A stretch of DNA of 64,000 bases from Streptomyces bungoensis (GCF_001514215.1 NZ_KQ948860.1:212590-276589), one strand, 5' to 3'; counted from the stretch's first letter, positions 1 through 9,543 are shown. Notes: generated by a model from the letters alone, not told the origin. Translations and numbers: made by a program.

Positions 1-191
1 GGCACATCGTCGGCGGCAAGCTCAAGCACTTCTCCCGGCATCCCGTGCGCTACCGGGCGTGGCAGTTCGTGGGGCGGCTGAACGCCCGGCACATGCAGCT
101 CGCCTGGGCGTCCCTGCTGAGCGTGGCGCTCGCCGACTTCTACGTCTACCTGGTCGCGTCCGGCGTCTTCGCCGATCCCCGTTTCTTCTAG
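1..191 (+). CDS. C-terminal part of succinate dehydrogenase membrane-anchor-like protein (partial)
   Basis: The reading frame is open from the window edge and stops with TAG at 189-191, leaving 62 residues. The visible part has a hydrophobic stretch (LAWASLLSVALADFYVYLV) after a basic segment, and ends in RFF. It lies 24 bp before the flavoprotein gene, so it is probably the membrane anchor or cytochrome b-like subunit of the same succinate dehydrogenase/fumarate reductase. The role rests mainly on position; no heme-ligating motif can be judged from this fragment. Confidence 0.6.
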   Translation, partial: HIVGGKLKHFSRHPVRYRAWQFVGRLNARHMQLAWASLLSVALADFYVYLVASGVFADPRFF

Positions 192-215
192 AGACCCCAG
201 TGAGGAACTGAACCG

Positions 216-2147
216 ATGTCCGTGGTCGACCGGCAGGAGTGGGACGTCGTGGTGGTCGGTGCCGGGGGCGCCGGGCTGCGGGCCGCGATCGAGGCGCGGG
301 AGCGGGGCGCCCGCACGGCGGTGATCTGCAAGTCCCTGTTCGGCAAGGCGCACACCGTGATGGCCGAGGGCGGCATCGCCGCGGCCATGGCCAACGCCAA
401 CGAGCACGACACCTGGCAGACGCACTTCCGCGACACCCTGCGCGGCGGCAAGTTCCTCAACCAGTGGCGGATGGCCGAGCTGCACGCCCGGGAGGCCCCG
501 GACCGGGTGTGGGAGCTGGAGACCTGGGGCGCGCTGTTCGACCGCACGAAGGACGGCCGCATCTCGCAGCGCAACTTCGGCGGCCACGAGTACCCGCGCC
601 TCGCCCACGTCGGCGACCGCACCGGACTGGAGCTGATCCGCACCCTCCAGCAGCGGGTCGTCGCGCTCCAGCAGGAGGACTTCCGGGAGACCGGCGACTA
701 CGAGTCCCGGCTGAAGGTCTTCCAGGAGTGCACGGTCACCCGGATCCTGAAGGACGGGGACCGGGTGTCGGGCGTGTTCGCCTACGAGCGCGAGACGGGG
801 CGCTTCTTCGTCCTCCAGGCCCCCGCGGTCGTCGTCGCGACCGGCGGCATCGGCAAGTCCTTCAAGGTCACCTCGAACTCCTGGGAGTACACCGGCGACG
901 GCCACGCGCTGGCCCTGCTCGCGGGCGCGCCCCTGGTGAACATGGAGTTCGTGCAGTTCCACCCGACCGGCATGGTCTGGCCGCCGTCGGTGAAGGGCAT
1001 CCTCGTCACCGAGTCGGTGCGCGGGGACGGCGGGGTGCTGCGCAACTCCGAGGGCGAGCGGTTCATGTTCGACTACGTCCCGGACGTCTTCAAGGACAAG
1101 TACGCCGAGTCGGAGGAGGAGGCCGACCGGTGGTACGACGACCCGGACCACCACCGCCGGCCACCTGAGCTGCTCCCCCGCGACGAGGTGGCCCGGGCGA
1201 TCAACGCCGAGGTGAAGGCGGGCCGCGGCTCGCCGCACGGCGGTGTCTTCCTCGACGTCTCCACCCGGATGCCCGCCGAGCTGATCCGGCGCCGGCTGCC
1301 GTCCATGTACCACCAGTTCAAGGAGCTGGCCGACGTGGACATCACGGCCGAGGCGATGGAGGTCGGGCCGACCTGCCATTACGTGATGGGCGGCGTCGCG
1401 GTCGACTCCGACACGGCGGCCGCGCGCGGGGTGCCGGGCCTGTACGCGGCCGGTGAGGTGGCCGGCGGCATGCACGGCTCGAACCGGCTCGGCGGCAACT
1501 CGCTCTCCGACCTGCTGGTCTTCGGACGCCGGGCCGGCTGGCACGCGGCCGAGTACGCGCGGGGGCTCGCGGGCCGGCGCCCGTCGGCCGACGACACCCA
1601 GGTCAACACGGCCGCCGCGGAGGCGCTGCGGCCCTTCTCGGCGGAGACGGAGGGCGAGGCGGGCCCGCCGGAGAACCCGTACACCCTGCACCAGGAACTC
1701 CAGCAGACCATGAACGACCTGGTCGGCATCATCCGGCGCGAGGGCGAGATGGAGCAGGCCCTGCACCGGCTCGCCGAGCTGCGGGTGCGCGCCCGCCGGG
1801 CCGGCGTCGAGGGCCACCGCCAGTTCAACCCGGGCTGGCACCTGGCCCTGGACCTGAGGAACATGCTGCTGGTCAGCGAGTGCGTGGCCCGGGCGGCCCT
1901 CGAACGCACCGAGTCGCGCGGCGGGCACACCCGCGAGGACCATCCGGCGATGGACCGCGGATGGCGCAACGTGAACCTGCTGTGCACCCTGGCGGACCCC
2001 ACCGGCGGCCTGGCGGCGACCGACCCGGCCCGCGGCCAGATCCGGCTGACCCGCGAGACCACCGACCCCATCCGCCCGGACCTGCTCGCCCTCTTCGAGA
2101 AGGAGGAGCTGGTCAAGTACCTCGCCGAAGAGGAGCTGTACGAATGA
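216..2147 (+). CDS. sdhA: Succinate dehydrogenase / fumarate reductase flavoprotein subunit
   Basis: 643-residue catalytic flavoprotein that oxidises succinate to fumarate, or the reverse. Visible motifs: dinucleotide-binding GAGGAGLRAAIEA at residues 15-27; HTVMAEGG with His46 in the position that carries covalent FAD in the family; the active-site segment FVQFHPTG; HYVMGGV; and GMHGSNRLGGNSLSDLLVFG near residue 425. The ATG at 216 follows a GAGGAA ribosome site at 202-207. It sits between a membrane-anchor-like gene and the iron-sulfur gene, so the three probably form one operon. Length and motifs match the family. As I remember, streptomycetes have more than one such complex, so this may be a secondary isoenzyme; the direction in vivo cannot be told from sequence. 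Confidence 0.95.
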   Translation: MSVVDRQEWDVVVVGAGGAGLRAAIEARERGARTAVICKSLFGKAHTVMAEGGIAAAMANANEHDTWQTHFRDTLRGGKFLNQWRMAELHAREAPDRVWELETWGALFDRTKDGRISQRNFGGHEYPRLAHVGDRTGLELIRTLQQRVVALQQEDFRETGDYESRLKVFQECTVTRILKDGDRVSGVFAYERETGRFFVLQAPAVVVATGGIGKSFKVTSNSWEYTGDGHALALLAGAPLVNMEFVQFHPTGMVWPPSVKGILVTESVRGDGGVLRNSEGERFMFDYVPDVFKDKYAESEEEADRWYDDPDHHRRPPELLPRDEVARAINAEVKAGRGSPHGGVFLDVSTRMPAELIRRRLPSMYHQFKELADVDITAEAMEVGPTCHYVMGGVAVDSDTAAARGVPGLYAAGEVAGGMHGSNRLGGNSLSDLLVFGRRAGWHAAEYARGLAGRRPSADDTQVNTAAAEALRPFSAETEGEAGPPENPYTLHQELQQTMNDLVGIIRREGEMEQALHRLAELRVRARRAGVEGHRQFNPGWHLALDLRNMLLVSECVARAALERTESRGGHTREDHPAMDRGWRNVNLLCTLADPTGGLAATDPARGQIRLTRETTDPIRPDLLALFEKEELVKYLAEEELYE

Positions 2148-2157
2148 GCAGGTACGC

Positions 2158-2922
2158 ATGAGCAGCTACGAGGCCCGCTTCAAGGTGTGGCGGGGCGACG
2201 CGGAGGGCGGCGGCCTGACGGACTTCACGGTCGAGGTCAACGACGGCGAGGTGGTGCTGGACATCATCCACCGCCTCCAGGCCACCCAGGCTCCGGACCT
2301 GGCCGTGCGCTGGAACTGCAAGGCGGGCAAGTGCGGTTCGTGCTCGGCGGAGATCAACGGGCGTCCCCGGCTGATGTGCATGACACGGATGTCGGTGTTC
2401 GACCGGTCGGAGACGATCACCGTCACGCCCCTGCGCGCCTTCCCGGTGGTCCGCGACCTGGTGACCGACGTCGGCTTCAACTACCAGAAGGCCAGGGAGG
2501 TCCCGGCGTTCGTGCCGCCCCCCGGGCTGGGTCCCGGCGAGTACCGGATGATGCAGGAGGACGTGGACCGCTCGCAGGAGTTCCGCAAGTGCATCGAGTG
2601 CTTCCTGTGCCAGGACGTCTGCCATGTGGTGCGCGACCACGAGGAGAACAAGCCGGTGTACGCCGGGCCGCGCTTCCTGATGCGGGTGGCCGAACTGGAC
2701 ATGCACCCGCTGGACGCGGCCGCCGAGACCGGGCTCGACCGCAAGCGCGCGGCGCAGGACGAGCACGGCCTCGGCTACTGCAACATCACCAAGTGCTGCA
2801 CGGAGGTCTGCCCCGAGGGCATCAGGATCACGGACAACGCGCTGATCCCGCTGAAGGAACGGGCGGTCGACCGCAAGTACGACCCGCTGGTGTGGCTGGG
2901 GTCGAAGATCAGGCGCCGCTGA
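2158..2922 (+). CDS. sdhB: Succinate dehydrogenase / fumarate reductase iron-sulfur subunit
   Basis: 254-residue electron-transfer subunit. Cys54, Cys59, Cys62 and Cys74 form the plant-type [2Fe-2S] pattern. The later groups CIECFLCQDVC and CNITKCCTEVCPEG supply the [4Fe-4S] and [3Fe-4S] ligands. It starts 10 bp after the flavoprotein stop. An earlier ATG overlapping that stop (2144) is out of frame, so ATG 2158 with a GAGCAGG site just upstream is chosen. The last 14 bp overlap the convergent gene on the other strand. With the flavoprotein and the upstream anchor it should complete a membrane-associated complex passing electrons to quinone. Confidence 0.95.
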   Translation: MSSYEARFKVWRGDAEGGGLTDFTVEVNDGEVVLDIIHRLQATQAPDLAVRWNCKAGKCGSCSAEINGRPRLMCMTRMSVFDRSETITVTPLRAFPVVRDLVTDVGFNYQKAREVPAFVPPPGLGPGEYRMMQEDVDRSQEFRKCIECFLCQDVCHVVRDHEENKPVYAGPRFLMRVAELDMHPLDAAAETGLDRKRAAQDEHGLGYCNITKCCTEVCPEGIRITDNALIPLKERAVDRKYDPLVWLGSKIRRR

Positions 2923-4495
2923 CCCAGCCCCTGCCGTACTCCCGCCAGTCCGCCTCCGTCGCCGCGAAGTCGACGTAGGCGGCCACGCCGAAGTTCTCGC
3001 GGCCGGCGTCGGTGCGGGACAGGCCCAGGCGGACCCCGCGCACGGCGCCCCGGACGGTCTCGGCGTGCGCCCGGTGGCCGAACCGGTTCTCGTGGTAGAA
3101 GGGCAGGCCCATGAGGAGGTCGGTGGACTTCGGGGTGACCTCCAGCGCCAGGCTGGTCTGCTGGGCGACGTAGCCGCCGTACAGGCTCTCCAGCGGCTGC
3201 ATGGTGTCGTACGACATCACGGCGATCTGGTCGACCCGGCGCGCCACCTGCCCGAAGTAGGCCTGCGACCACCACTTGGGGTGGCCGGTGGTGGTGCCCC
3301 AGAAGGAGTGGAAGGCCGGGAGCGGGTCGATCTGGTGGGCCGCCACGGAGAGCAGGGCGTGGTGGGCTCGGGTGAGGGCGCGGAGGTCGTCGAGGAGGGC
3401 GAGGTAGTCCCGGTCGCCGGAGTGCAGGGGTTCCAGGTCGAAGTGGGCGCCCTGGAAGCCGGCGGCGAGGACCTGCCGGGTGGAGGCGAGGATCGCGGCG
3501 CGGGTGGCGGCGCGGTCCAGGCGCAGGCCGTCGGGGCTCTCCGTGGCGAGCTTGTCGCCGAGCCAGGCCTGCACGCGGACGTGCGGTGCGGCGCGGTGCA
3601 GCGCCGACACCAGCCAGGCCGCCCTGGGGTGGGCGGACGCGGGGAGGGTGCCGTCGTGCTCCAGGGGGCCCGCGTGGACGTACAGGTCGCGGATGCCGGT
3701 GCCTTCCAGGCGGGTGGCGAGGGCCTGGACGTCCCGATGCGTCTTACGGCCGTCCAGCCAGGCGTGGCCCAGCCAGAGGGCGTCCTTGTGGCGGGTCAGG
3801 GTGCCGGGGGCGGGGGTGCCGGTGTAGTTGACGCGGAGGGCCGCCTCGGCGGTGAGGAGGGGGAGGAGCAGGAGGAGGGCGGCGGCGAGGAGGAGGGAGC
3901 GGGGGCGGGGGCGGCGGGGACGTCGCGCCCCGGCTCCGCCCTCGGCGTCCGTTTTCCCACCCGTACCACCCGTGCCGCTTTCGTCGTCGCGTGCGGGCGG
4001 CCCCGCCGGGGGCTGATCGCCGTCGGCGGGAGCGGGGGGTGCGTCGGCGGGGGCGGGCGGCCCCGGTCGGGCGGGGCCGCCTTCGGCGTCTGCCGGGGCC
4101 CTCGGTGGGGCGGGGTCGCCTTCGGCGCGGGCTGAGGCCACCGGTGGAGCGAGGTCGCCGTCGACGCGTGCAGAGGCCACCGGTGAGGCGGGCCCGTCGG
4201 CGGGCGGTGCGAGGGCCGGCGGTGGGGGCCCTTCGCTCCCGGCGGGCGTCTGAGGGCCGGAGGGGGCGGGCGGCCCCGGTCGGGCGGGGGCGCCGTCGGC
4301 GCGTGTGGGGTCGTTCGGTCGTGGAGGCTCGGCCTCGGCGCGGGCTGAGGCCGCCGGTGCGGGGGGCTCGGCCTCGGCGCGGGCTGAGGCCGCCGGTGCG
4401 GGGGGCTCGTCGGCTGTGCGGGTGGAGCCGAGGGTCGTGGATGACGGGGGTCGGTGGGTGAGTGGCTCCGGGCCTGTCGGGTCCTCGGGTCGCAT
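2909..4495 (-). CDS. Membrane-anchored glycosidase-like protein with Pro/Ala-rich N-terminal region
   Basis: About 528 residues. Three parts are visible. A long Pro/Ala/Gly-rich N-terminal region carries tandem 13-residue repeats. A basic patch follows, then one hydrophobic helix (RSLLLAAALLLLLPLLTAEA). The roughly 330-residue C-terminal domain contains GFQGAHFDLEP, which resembles the beta-strand 4 acid motif of GH18-type barrels, and AVMSYDTMQPL. The catalytic domain is probably outside the membrane. ATG 4495 is preferred, with in-frame GTG 4501 two codons earlier also possible; the frame continues far upstream only because of base composition, through the divergent gene. The substrate is unknown and the GH18 link is fold-level inference. 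Confidence 0.7.
   Translation of the reverse strand: MRPEDPTGPEPLTHRPPSSTTLGSTRTADEPPAPAASARAEAEPPAPAASARAEAEPPRPNDPTRADGAPARPGPPAPSGPQTPAGSEGPPPPALAPPADGPASPVASARVDGDLAPPVASARAEGDPAPPRAPADAEGGPARPGPPAPADAPPAPADGDQPPAGPPARDDESGTGGTGGKTDAEGGAGARRPRRPRPRSLLLAAALLLLLPLLTAEAALRVNYTGTPAPGTLTRHKDALWLGHAWLDGRKTHRDVQALATRLEGTGIRDLYVHAGPLEHDGTLPASAHPRAAWLVSALHRAAPHVRVQAWLGDKLATESPDGLRLDRAATRAAILASTRQVLAAGFQGAHFDLEPLHSGDRDYLALLDDLRALTRAHHALLSVAAHQIDPLPAFHSFWGTTTGHPKWWSQAYFGQVARRVDQIAVMSYDTMQPLESLYGGYVAQQTSLALEVTPKSTDLLMGLPFYHENRFGHRAHAETVRGAVRGVRLGLSRTDAGRENFGVAAYVDFAATEADWREYGRGWVSGA
4326..4403. repeat. Tandem 39-bp repeat, two perfect copies, coding
   Basis: Two identical 39-bp units (4326-4364 and 4365-4403) lie in the 5-prime part of the glycosidase-like gene. 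Each encodes 13 residues with the core PAPAASARAEAEP. A partial third copy and looser relatives continue the Ala/Pro pattern downstream. The unit length is a multiple of three, so copy number can change without breaking the frame. Confidence 0.85.
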
Positions 4496-4581
4496 GTGCA
4501 CTTCTGCCCCCTGTCCTTCTCGTCCCCCACCCGTGTCCGCCCCGCTCGCGGAGGCGCCTAGCTGCCCATACGCTCCGAAAC

Positions 4582-6150
4582 GTGACGCCGTTCCTGATCC
4601 GGGGCCGCCCCCGGCGCGCCACCGCGCACATACGGGTGCGGGTGGTGCACTCCGTGCTGGGCGCGCTCGCCGGGACGGGGTGGCTGGTGTTGCCCTTGAT
4701 GACGGGTGGGGGCGGTGATCCGGTTCCCGCCGCCCCGGAGCGGACGGTCGCCGGTGCCGTCGCGCCTCGGCAGGACGAGATGTCCGGTGCCGACCTCGTC
4801 CTGCCCCTCGTGGCCGTCGGCGCGGCCGGCGTGCTGGCCGGTTACAGCTACCTGCGCCGCACCCGGCGGGCCCGGACCCGGACGACGCCGGGTGTGGTGT
4901 CGGCGGCGCCGCCCGTGCCCACCGTGCACGAGGCGGAGCGGCAGGCCCGAGCGGCACTGGTGCTGGCCGACGACTGCGTGCGCGGCAGCGAAGAAGAACT
5001 GGCGTTCGTGCGGGCGCTGTTCCCGGCCGAGGCGGTCGAGCCGTTCGCGCACGCGCTGCGGGCCGCGGAGACCGAGCTGGCGGCGGCGTTCGCCATCTGG
5101 CGTCGATACGAGGAGGGCGTTCCCGGGGACGCGGCCGCCCGGCGGCAGGCACTGGTGGGTGTGGTCGGGCGGTGTGCGGAGGCGGGGCGGCTGCTGGACG
5201 CGCGGGCGGCGGAGCTGGACCGGCTGCGGGGTCTGGAACAGGGGGTGGGCGAGGCGCTGGAGGTCGCCGAGGCCCGGTTCCGGGAGCTGACGGCCCGGAC
5301 GGCGGCGGCCCAGACCACGGCCGCCCGGTTGCAGGAGCGCTACGGCGCCTCGGCCGGGGCGCCGGTCACGGGGTACGTCGAACAGGCCAAGGACCGGCTG
5401 GTGTTCGCCACCGGCCGGCTCAACGAGGCCCGCCAGGCGGCCGACGCGGGTGACGGGGCCCGGGCGGCCCGGCAGCTGCGCGCCGCCGAGGGCGGGGTCA
5501 CCCAGGCCGGCGTCCTGGTGGGCGGGGTCGAGGGGCTCGCCGCCCGGCTGCGGGAGGCCGCCGGTCTGGTGCCGGCCGCGCTGACCGGCGCCGAGGCGGA
5601 CATCGCCGAAGCCCGCAAGGGCGGCGGGGCCGGGCGGCTGGCCGATGGGGAAAGGCACGCCCGGCTCGCGCACGCCGACGCCGTCCTGTCGGCCGTACGC
5701 GCCGAACTGACCGGCGGGGCGTACGACCCGCTGGACGCCCTGCGGCGCGTCACCCGGGCCGTGGAGCGCCTGGAGGTCGGGCGGTCGGGGGTGATGGACG
5801 CCGCCGCCGGGCTCGTGGCGCGCGCCGCGGTCGGCGCGGCCGGGGACTACGTCGCCGTCCACCGGGCGGCGGTGGGCGCACCGGCCCGGGCGCGGCTGGC
5901 GGAGGCGGTGCGGGCCCTCGGCGCGGGGGCCGCGCGGGGTGCCGAGGTGGAGGAGCCGGCCCGGCAGGCGCGGGAGCTGGCGGAGCGGGACGTCCGGACG
6001 CACGGCAACCCGTACGCCGGGGCGGACGGCCACGCGGCCGGTGTCGCCGGTGCCGTGCTCGGCGGGATCCTGCTCGCCGAGGAACCGGACGCGGGCCCGC
6101 CGGTGAGCTTCGGCGGCCCGGAGACCCGGGGCCGCCGCCGGCTGCCGTAG
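4582..6150 (+). CDS. Membrane protein with long alpha-helical coiled-coil domain, function unknown
   Basis: About 522 residues from GTG 4582. Two hydrophobic segments are visible near the N-terminus (VVHSVLGALAGTGWLVLPLM and LVLPLVAVGAAGVLAGYSYL), then a basic stretch. A long Ala/Glu/Arg-rich helical region follows, with heptad-like spacing over about 350 residues. No catalytic motif is recognised. The C-terminus ends in a short Gly-rich basic tail. The start is uncertain: the frame stays open to 4462 but that part overlaps the N-terminus of the divergent gene, and no clear ribosome site precedes GTG 4582. It is divergent from the glycosidase-like gene, with about 86 bp between starts. Confidence 0.65.
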   Translation: MTPFLIRGRPRRATAHIRVRVVHSVLGALAGTGWLVLPLMTGGGGDPVPAAPERTVAGAVAPRQDEMSGADLVLPLVAVGAAGVLAGYSYLRRTRRARTRTTPGVVSAAPPVPTVHEAERQARAALVLADDCVRGSEEELAFVRALFPAEAVEPFAHALRAAETELAAAFAIWRRYEEGVPGDAAARRQALVGVVGRCAEAGRLLDARAAELDRLRGLEQGVGEALEVAEARFRELTARTAAAQTTAARLQERYGASAGAPVTGYVEQAKDRLVFATGRLNEARQAADAGDGARAARQLRAAEGGVTQAGVLVGGVEGLAARLREAAGLVPAALTGAEADIAEARKGGGAGRLADGERHARLAHADAVLSAVRAELTGGAYDPLDALRRVTRAVERLEVGRSGVMDAAAGLVARAAVGAAGDYVAVHRAAVGAPARARLAEAVRALGAGAARGAEVEEPARQARELAERDVRTHGNPYAGADGHAAGVAGAVLGGILLAEEPDAGPPVSFGGPETRGRRRLP

Positions 6151-6215
6151 GACGCGCCAGGCGTCGCGGGGCCGGCGGTAGTCGCCAGGCAGGTCCCACG
6201 GACCGGGCGTCCGCG

Positions 6216-8852
6216 TCAGAACAGGCTCAGCAGGGCCTCCGCCGGGTCGGTCAGCCCGTTCTCCCCTCCGGGGAGCGGCAGTTCGAACCACACCGTCTTG
6301 CCGCGGGGCGTCCGCCGGGATCCCCAGGCGGCGCTGAGCAGTCCGACCAGTTGCAGGCCGCGGCCGCCCTCGTCGGTGTCGCGGGCCCGCCGCCGGCGCG
6401 GCTGGACCAGCCCGGAGTCCCACACCTCGCAGACCAGGGTGCGGTCCAGCAGCAGCCGCAGCCTGATCTCCCCCTCGCCGTACCGCAGCGCGTTGGTCAC
6501 CAGCTCGCTCACCAGCAGTTCGGTGGTGTCGACGAGCGGTTCCAGCTCCCAGGCGACCAGCTGGGCCCGGGCGTACTCACGGGCCCGCCCCACGCTCCGC
6601 GGCTCGCGCGGCAGGGTCCAGTCGCCGACGGACTCGGCGGGCAGCCCCTGCACCCGGGCCATCAGCAGCGCGATGTCGTCCTCGCCGTGATGGGTGTCCA
6701 GGGTGTTGAGCACGTGGTCGCAGACGTCCTCGAGGTTTCGATGGGTGTCGGCGCGCAGCGCCGTCGTTGAGGGGTGGTGGTCGGGTGACGGGTGGGCGGG
6801 GTCGGTCAGCGCGCCGACGAACGCCTGGAGGCCCTCGTCGAGCGGGTGGTCGCGGGACTCGACCAGGCCGTCCGTGTAGAGGGCGAGCAGCGCGCCCTCG
6901 GGGAGTTCGACCTCGACCTCCTCGAAGGGTTCGCCGCCCACGCCGAGCGGCATGCCGGGCGGCACGTCGAGCATCAGGGCCGCCTCACCGGGCTCCACCA
7001 GCACCGGGGGCAGGTGGCCGGCGTTGGCGAAGGTGCAGCGTCTGGTGACGGAGTCGTAGACGGCGTACACGCAGGTCGCGAGGTACACCTCGGAGAGGTC
7101 GGCGTCGCGCGGCTGGCGTGCCGTGCGGGTGGCCTGCTGGACGCCTCCGGGCGTGCCGAGGCCGCGGGCGATCTCGTCCAGCGCCGAGAGCACCTCGGCC
7201 GGTTCGAGGTCCAGCAGCGCCAGCGTGCGTACGGCCGTGCGGAGTTCGCCCATCGCGACGGCCGCCCGCAGGCCGCGCCCCATGACGTCACCGACCACCA
7301 GCGCGGTGCGGTGGCCGGGGAGTTCGATGACGTCGAACCAGTCGCCGCCGACCTCGGTGGCCGCGTTGCCGGGCAGGTAGCGGCAGGCGATGTCCAGGCC
7401 GGAGGCCTCGGGGTCGCCGGGCGGGAGCAGGGAGCGCTGCAGGATCAGCGCGCGTTCGTGCTCGCGGCGGTACAGGCGCGCATTGTCGATGCAGACGGCG
7501 GCGCGTGCGGCCAGTTCGACCGCGAGGTCCCGGTCGCGTTCGCCGAACGGCTCGCTGCCCTTGGTCCGCGCGAACTGCACGAGGCCGACGACGGTGTCGT
7601 GGGCGACCATCGGCACGGCCAGCGTGGACTGCACGAGCCCGCCGTCCTCCGCGGGAACGCTCTGCGGACGGGCGGTGCGCAGGGCGTCCGCGCACGGCGA
7701 GTTGAACGGAAAGTGGTGGACGGCGCCGACCGCGACGGGTTCGCCGGAGCCGCTGAAGGGCGCGTCGGAGACGGCGCTGGCGAAGGCGACGCGGCGCAGT
7801 TCCGCGCTGCCGTCGGCGAGGCCGGGCGGGGTCTCGTCGCCGGTGAGCAGGCCCTGGTAGAGGTCGACGGTGGCGAGGTCGCAGAAGCCGGGGACCACGA
7901 CGTCGAGGAGTTCGCGGGCCGTGGTCTCCAGGTCGAGGGAGTTGCCTATGCGGGCTCCGGCCTCGTTGAGCAGTGCGAGGTTGCGCCGGGCGGCGGCGGC
8001 CTCGCGGGCGGCGGCGCGGCGGGCGGTGATGTCGGTGCCGAGCCAGGCGATGCCGATGGGCCGGCCGCTGCCGCTGTGCACGCGGTAGAGGTTGATGGAC
8101 CAGTGCCGGCGCTCGTCGGAGCCGGGGACGAAGCCGGTGACGTGCATGTCGGTGATGGAGTCGCCGGTCTCCAGGACCCGGCGCAGGGTGGCCGAAACCC
8201 GCTCCGCCTCGCTGCGCGGCAGGTAGTCGTGAACCCCCTTGCCGCGGTGGTCGTCGGGGGTTCCGCCGAAGATGGAGGCGAACCGCATGTTGGCCCGACG
8301 GACCCTCAGGTCGCCGTCGATGAGCAGGAACCCGAACGGGGATTGGCCGAATATCGCCTGTGAGGCCGCGAGGTCGGTCTCGATGCTGCGCAGGGTGCGG
8401 ACGTCGACGACGATGCAGACGGCGGCCTTGTCGCCCTCGGCGGTCCGGGTGGGCATGACGTAGACCTCGGCGAGCCCCTCCTCGCCGCGTCCGCCGTCCG
8501 CCCGGTCGGGCATCCGGAAGGGGACCACGCCGGTCCACTCCCGCCCGTCGAGGATCTCGGCCATCTTGCGCTGGCTGCGCTCGCGCAGATCGGGGTCGAT
8601 GAAGGCCTCGATCGGGTCCATGCCGACGGCCCGTTCGGCGGGGATGCCGAAGATCTGCTCGGCGCGGAGGCTCCACTGCTCGACGAGTCCGCCGGGGTTG
8701 ATGGAGAAGGACGCGACCCTGATGTAGTCGTACATCGAGCCGGGCGGACTGCTCTGCCACATGGCGTCGCCGGGTCCGGCCTCCGTGGCCTGGCCCCTCG
8801 CGCCGCCCGACGGGTCCTCGGACTCCGTGGCCTTCGCTGGTATCTCGCTCAC
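6216..8852 (-). CDS. PAS-PAS-GAF-SpoIIE phosphatase with C-terminal HATPase domain
   Basis: About 878 residues from GTG 8852, which has a GGAGGGG site nine bases upstream. Order of domains: two PAS-like segments in the first third (one holds GQSPFGFLLIDGDLRVRRAN); a GAF-like domain; a PP2C/SpoIIE serine phosphatase (GGDWFDVIELPGH, VVGDVMGRGLRAAVAMG, DDIALLMARV); and a GHKL ATPase with SELVTNALRYGEG and DEGGRGLQL. In this family the phosphatase usually dephosphorylates an anti-anti-sigma factor, while the ATPase domain can act as an anti-sigma kinase. The in-frame extension to 9299 overlaps the next gene and is not used. No STAS-domain partner is in the window, so the target is unknown. Confidence 0.85.
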   Translation of the reverse strand: MSEIPAKATESEDPSGGARGQATEAGPGDAMWQSSPPGSMYDYIRVASFSINPGGLVEQWSLRAEQIFGIPAERAVGMDPIEAFIDPDLRERSQRKMAEILDGREWTGVVPFRMPDRADGGRGEEGLAEVYVMPTRTAEGDKAAVCIVVDVRTLRSIETDLAASQAIFGQSPFGFLLIDGDLRVRRANMRFASIFGGTPDDHRGKGVHDYLPRSEAERVSATLRRVLETGDSITDMHVTGFVPGSDERRHWSINLYRVHSGSGRPIGIAWLGTDITARRAAAREAAAARRNLALLNEAGARIGNSLDLETTARELLDVVVPGFCDLATVDLYQGLLTGDETPPGLADGSAELRRVAFASAVSDAPFSGSGEPVAVGAVHHFPFNSPCADALRTARPQSVPAEDGGLVQSTLAVPMVAHDTVVGLVQFARTKGSEPFGERDRDLAVELAARAAVCIDNARLYRREHERALILQRSLLPPGDPEASGLDIACRYLPGNAATEVGGDWFDVIELPGHRTALVVGDVMGRGLRAAVAMGELRTAVRTLALLDLEPAEVLSALDEIARGLGTPGGVQQATRTARQPRDADLSEVYLATCVYAVYDSVTRRCTFANAGHLPPVLVEPGEAALMLDVPPGMPLGVGGEPFEEVEVELPEGALLALYTDGLVESRDHPLDEGLQAFVGALTDPAHPSPDHHPSTTALRADTHRNLEDVCDHVLNTLDTHHGEDDIALLMARVQGLPAESVGDWTLPREPRSVGRAREYARAQLVAWELEPLVDTTELLVSELVTNALRYGEGEIRLRLLLDRTLVCEVWDSGLVQPRRRRARDTDEGGRGLQLVGLLSAAWGSRRTPRGKTVWFELPLPGGENGLTDPAEALLSLF

Positions 8853-9114
8853 GCGAACCGTCCCCTCCAGCTCACCGCGCCCGGTACCGGTCACCGAAGG
8901 CGGCTGCCCGCAGTATCCAGCACTACGGCGCCGCACGACACGGTGTTCACGATCACAGCTCGGTCCAGGCGCTTTTCGGACCGGGCCGCGACAACACTTC
9001 CAGTCTTCTAACCAGGGAACACGCCCTCGAATCCCGGAGTTCCGTCGCTGTCCCGGCACCCGGTCGCGCGCCCGCTCGCGCCGTGGACGGCACACGGCGC
9101 GCTGTACACCCGGT

Positions 9115-9543
9115 TCACCCGGGCACCGCCAGTTCGAACCAGACGGTCTTTCCGGCGTCGCCGGGCCGGGTGCCCCAGCGGCGCGAGGAGCCGGCCACCA
9201 ACTGCAGGCCACGGCCGCTCTCGTCCTCCGGGTCGGCGGCGCGTTCGCGGGGCAGGTCGGGGAGCGGGTCGGACACCTCGACCAGCAGCGCGCCGTCAAG
9301 ACGGGCCGGGCGCACCAGCCGTACGCCGATGGGACCGGTGGCGTACCGCAGGGAATTGGTCACCAGCTCGCTGACCAGCAGGGCGGTGAGGTCGGCGAGG
9401 GCGTCGAGGTCCCAGCCGTGCAGCTGGCCGCGGACCGCCTCGCGGGCGGAGCGCACGGCGTCCGGCTCCGCGGGAAAGAACCACTCGGCGCAGTCGCCAT
9501 CGGTGTCGATCACGCCGATCACTTCCCAGGCCAGTGAGTCCAC
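9115..9543 (-). CDS. Stand-alone ATP-binding protein, anti-sigma-factor kinase type (RsbW-like HATPase)
   Basis: 142 residues forming only a GHKL ATP-binding domain. The N box is visible as LLVSELVTNSLRYA and the G box as DESGRGLQLVAG, ending with GKTVWFELAVPG. It closely resembles the C-terminal domain of the large phosphatase gene next door, which it precedes in the same direction with 262 bp between. Proteins of this size in streptomycetes are usually regulators of sigma-factor partner switching, but the partner is not shown here. GTG 9543 is the earliest start; a GTG a few codons later is possible because no strong ribosome site is visible. Confidence 0.8.
   Translation of the reverse strand: MDSLAWEVIGVIDTDGDCAEWFFPAEPDAVRSAREAVRGQLHGWDLDALADLTALLVSELVTNSLRYATGPIGVRLVRPARLDGALLVEVSDPLPDLPRERAADPEDESGRGLQLVAGSSRRWGTRPGDAGKTVWFELAVPG

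Noticed and set aside
4496..5152. Upstream extension of the glycosidase-like frame
   Set aside because: It would overlap most of the divergent gene, whose codon use and membrane helices are more convincing.
9115..9145. GTTCGAAC-like sequences that resemble a tRNA T-loop
   Set aside because: They are inside HATPase genes (GKTVWFEL codons) and no cloverleaf surrounds them.
8853..9299. Upstream extension of the large phosphatase frame
   Set aside because: It overlaps the RsbW-like gene; a strong GGAGGGG site marks GTG 8852 as the start.
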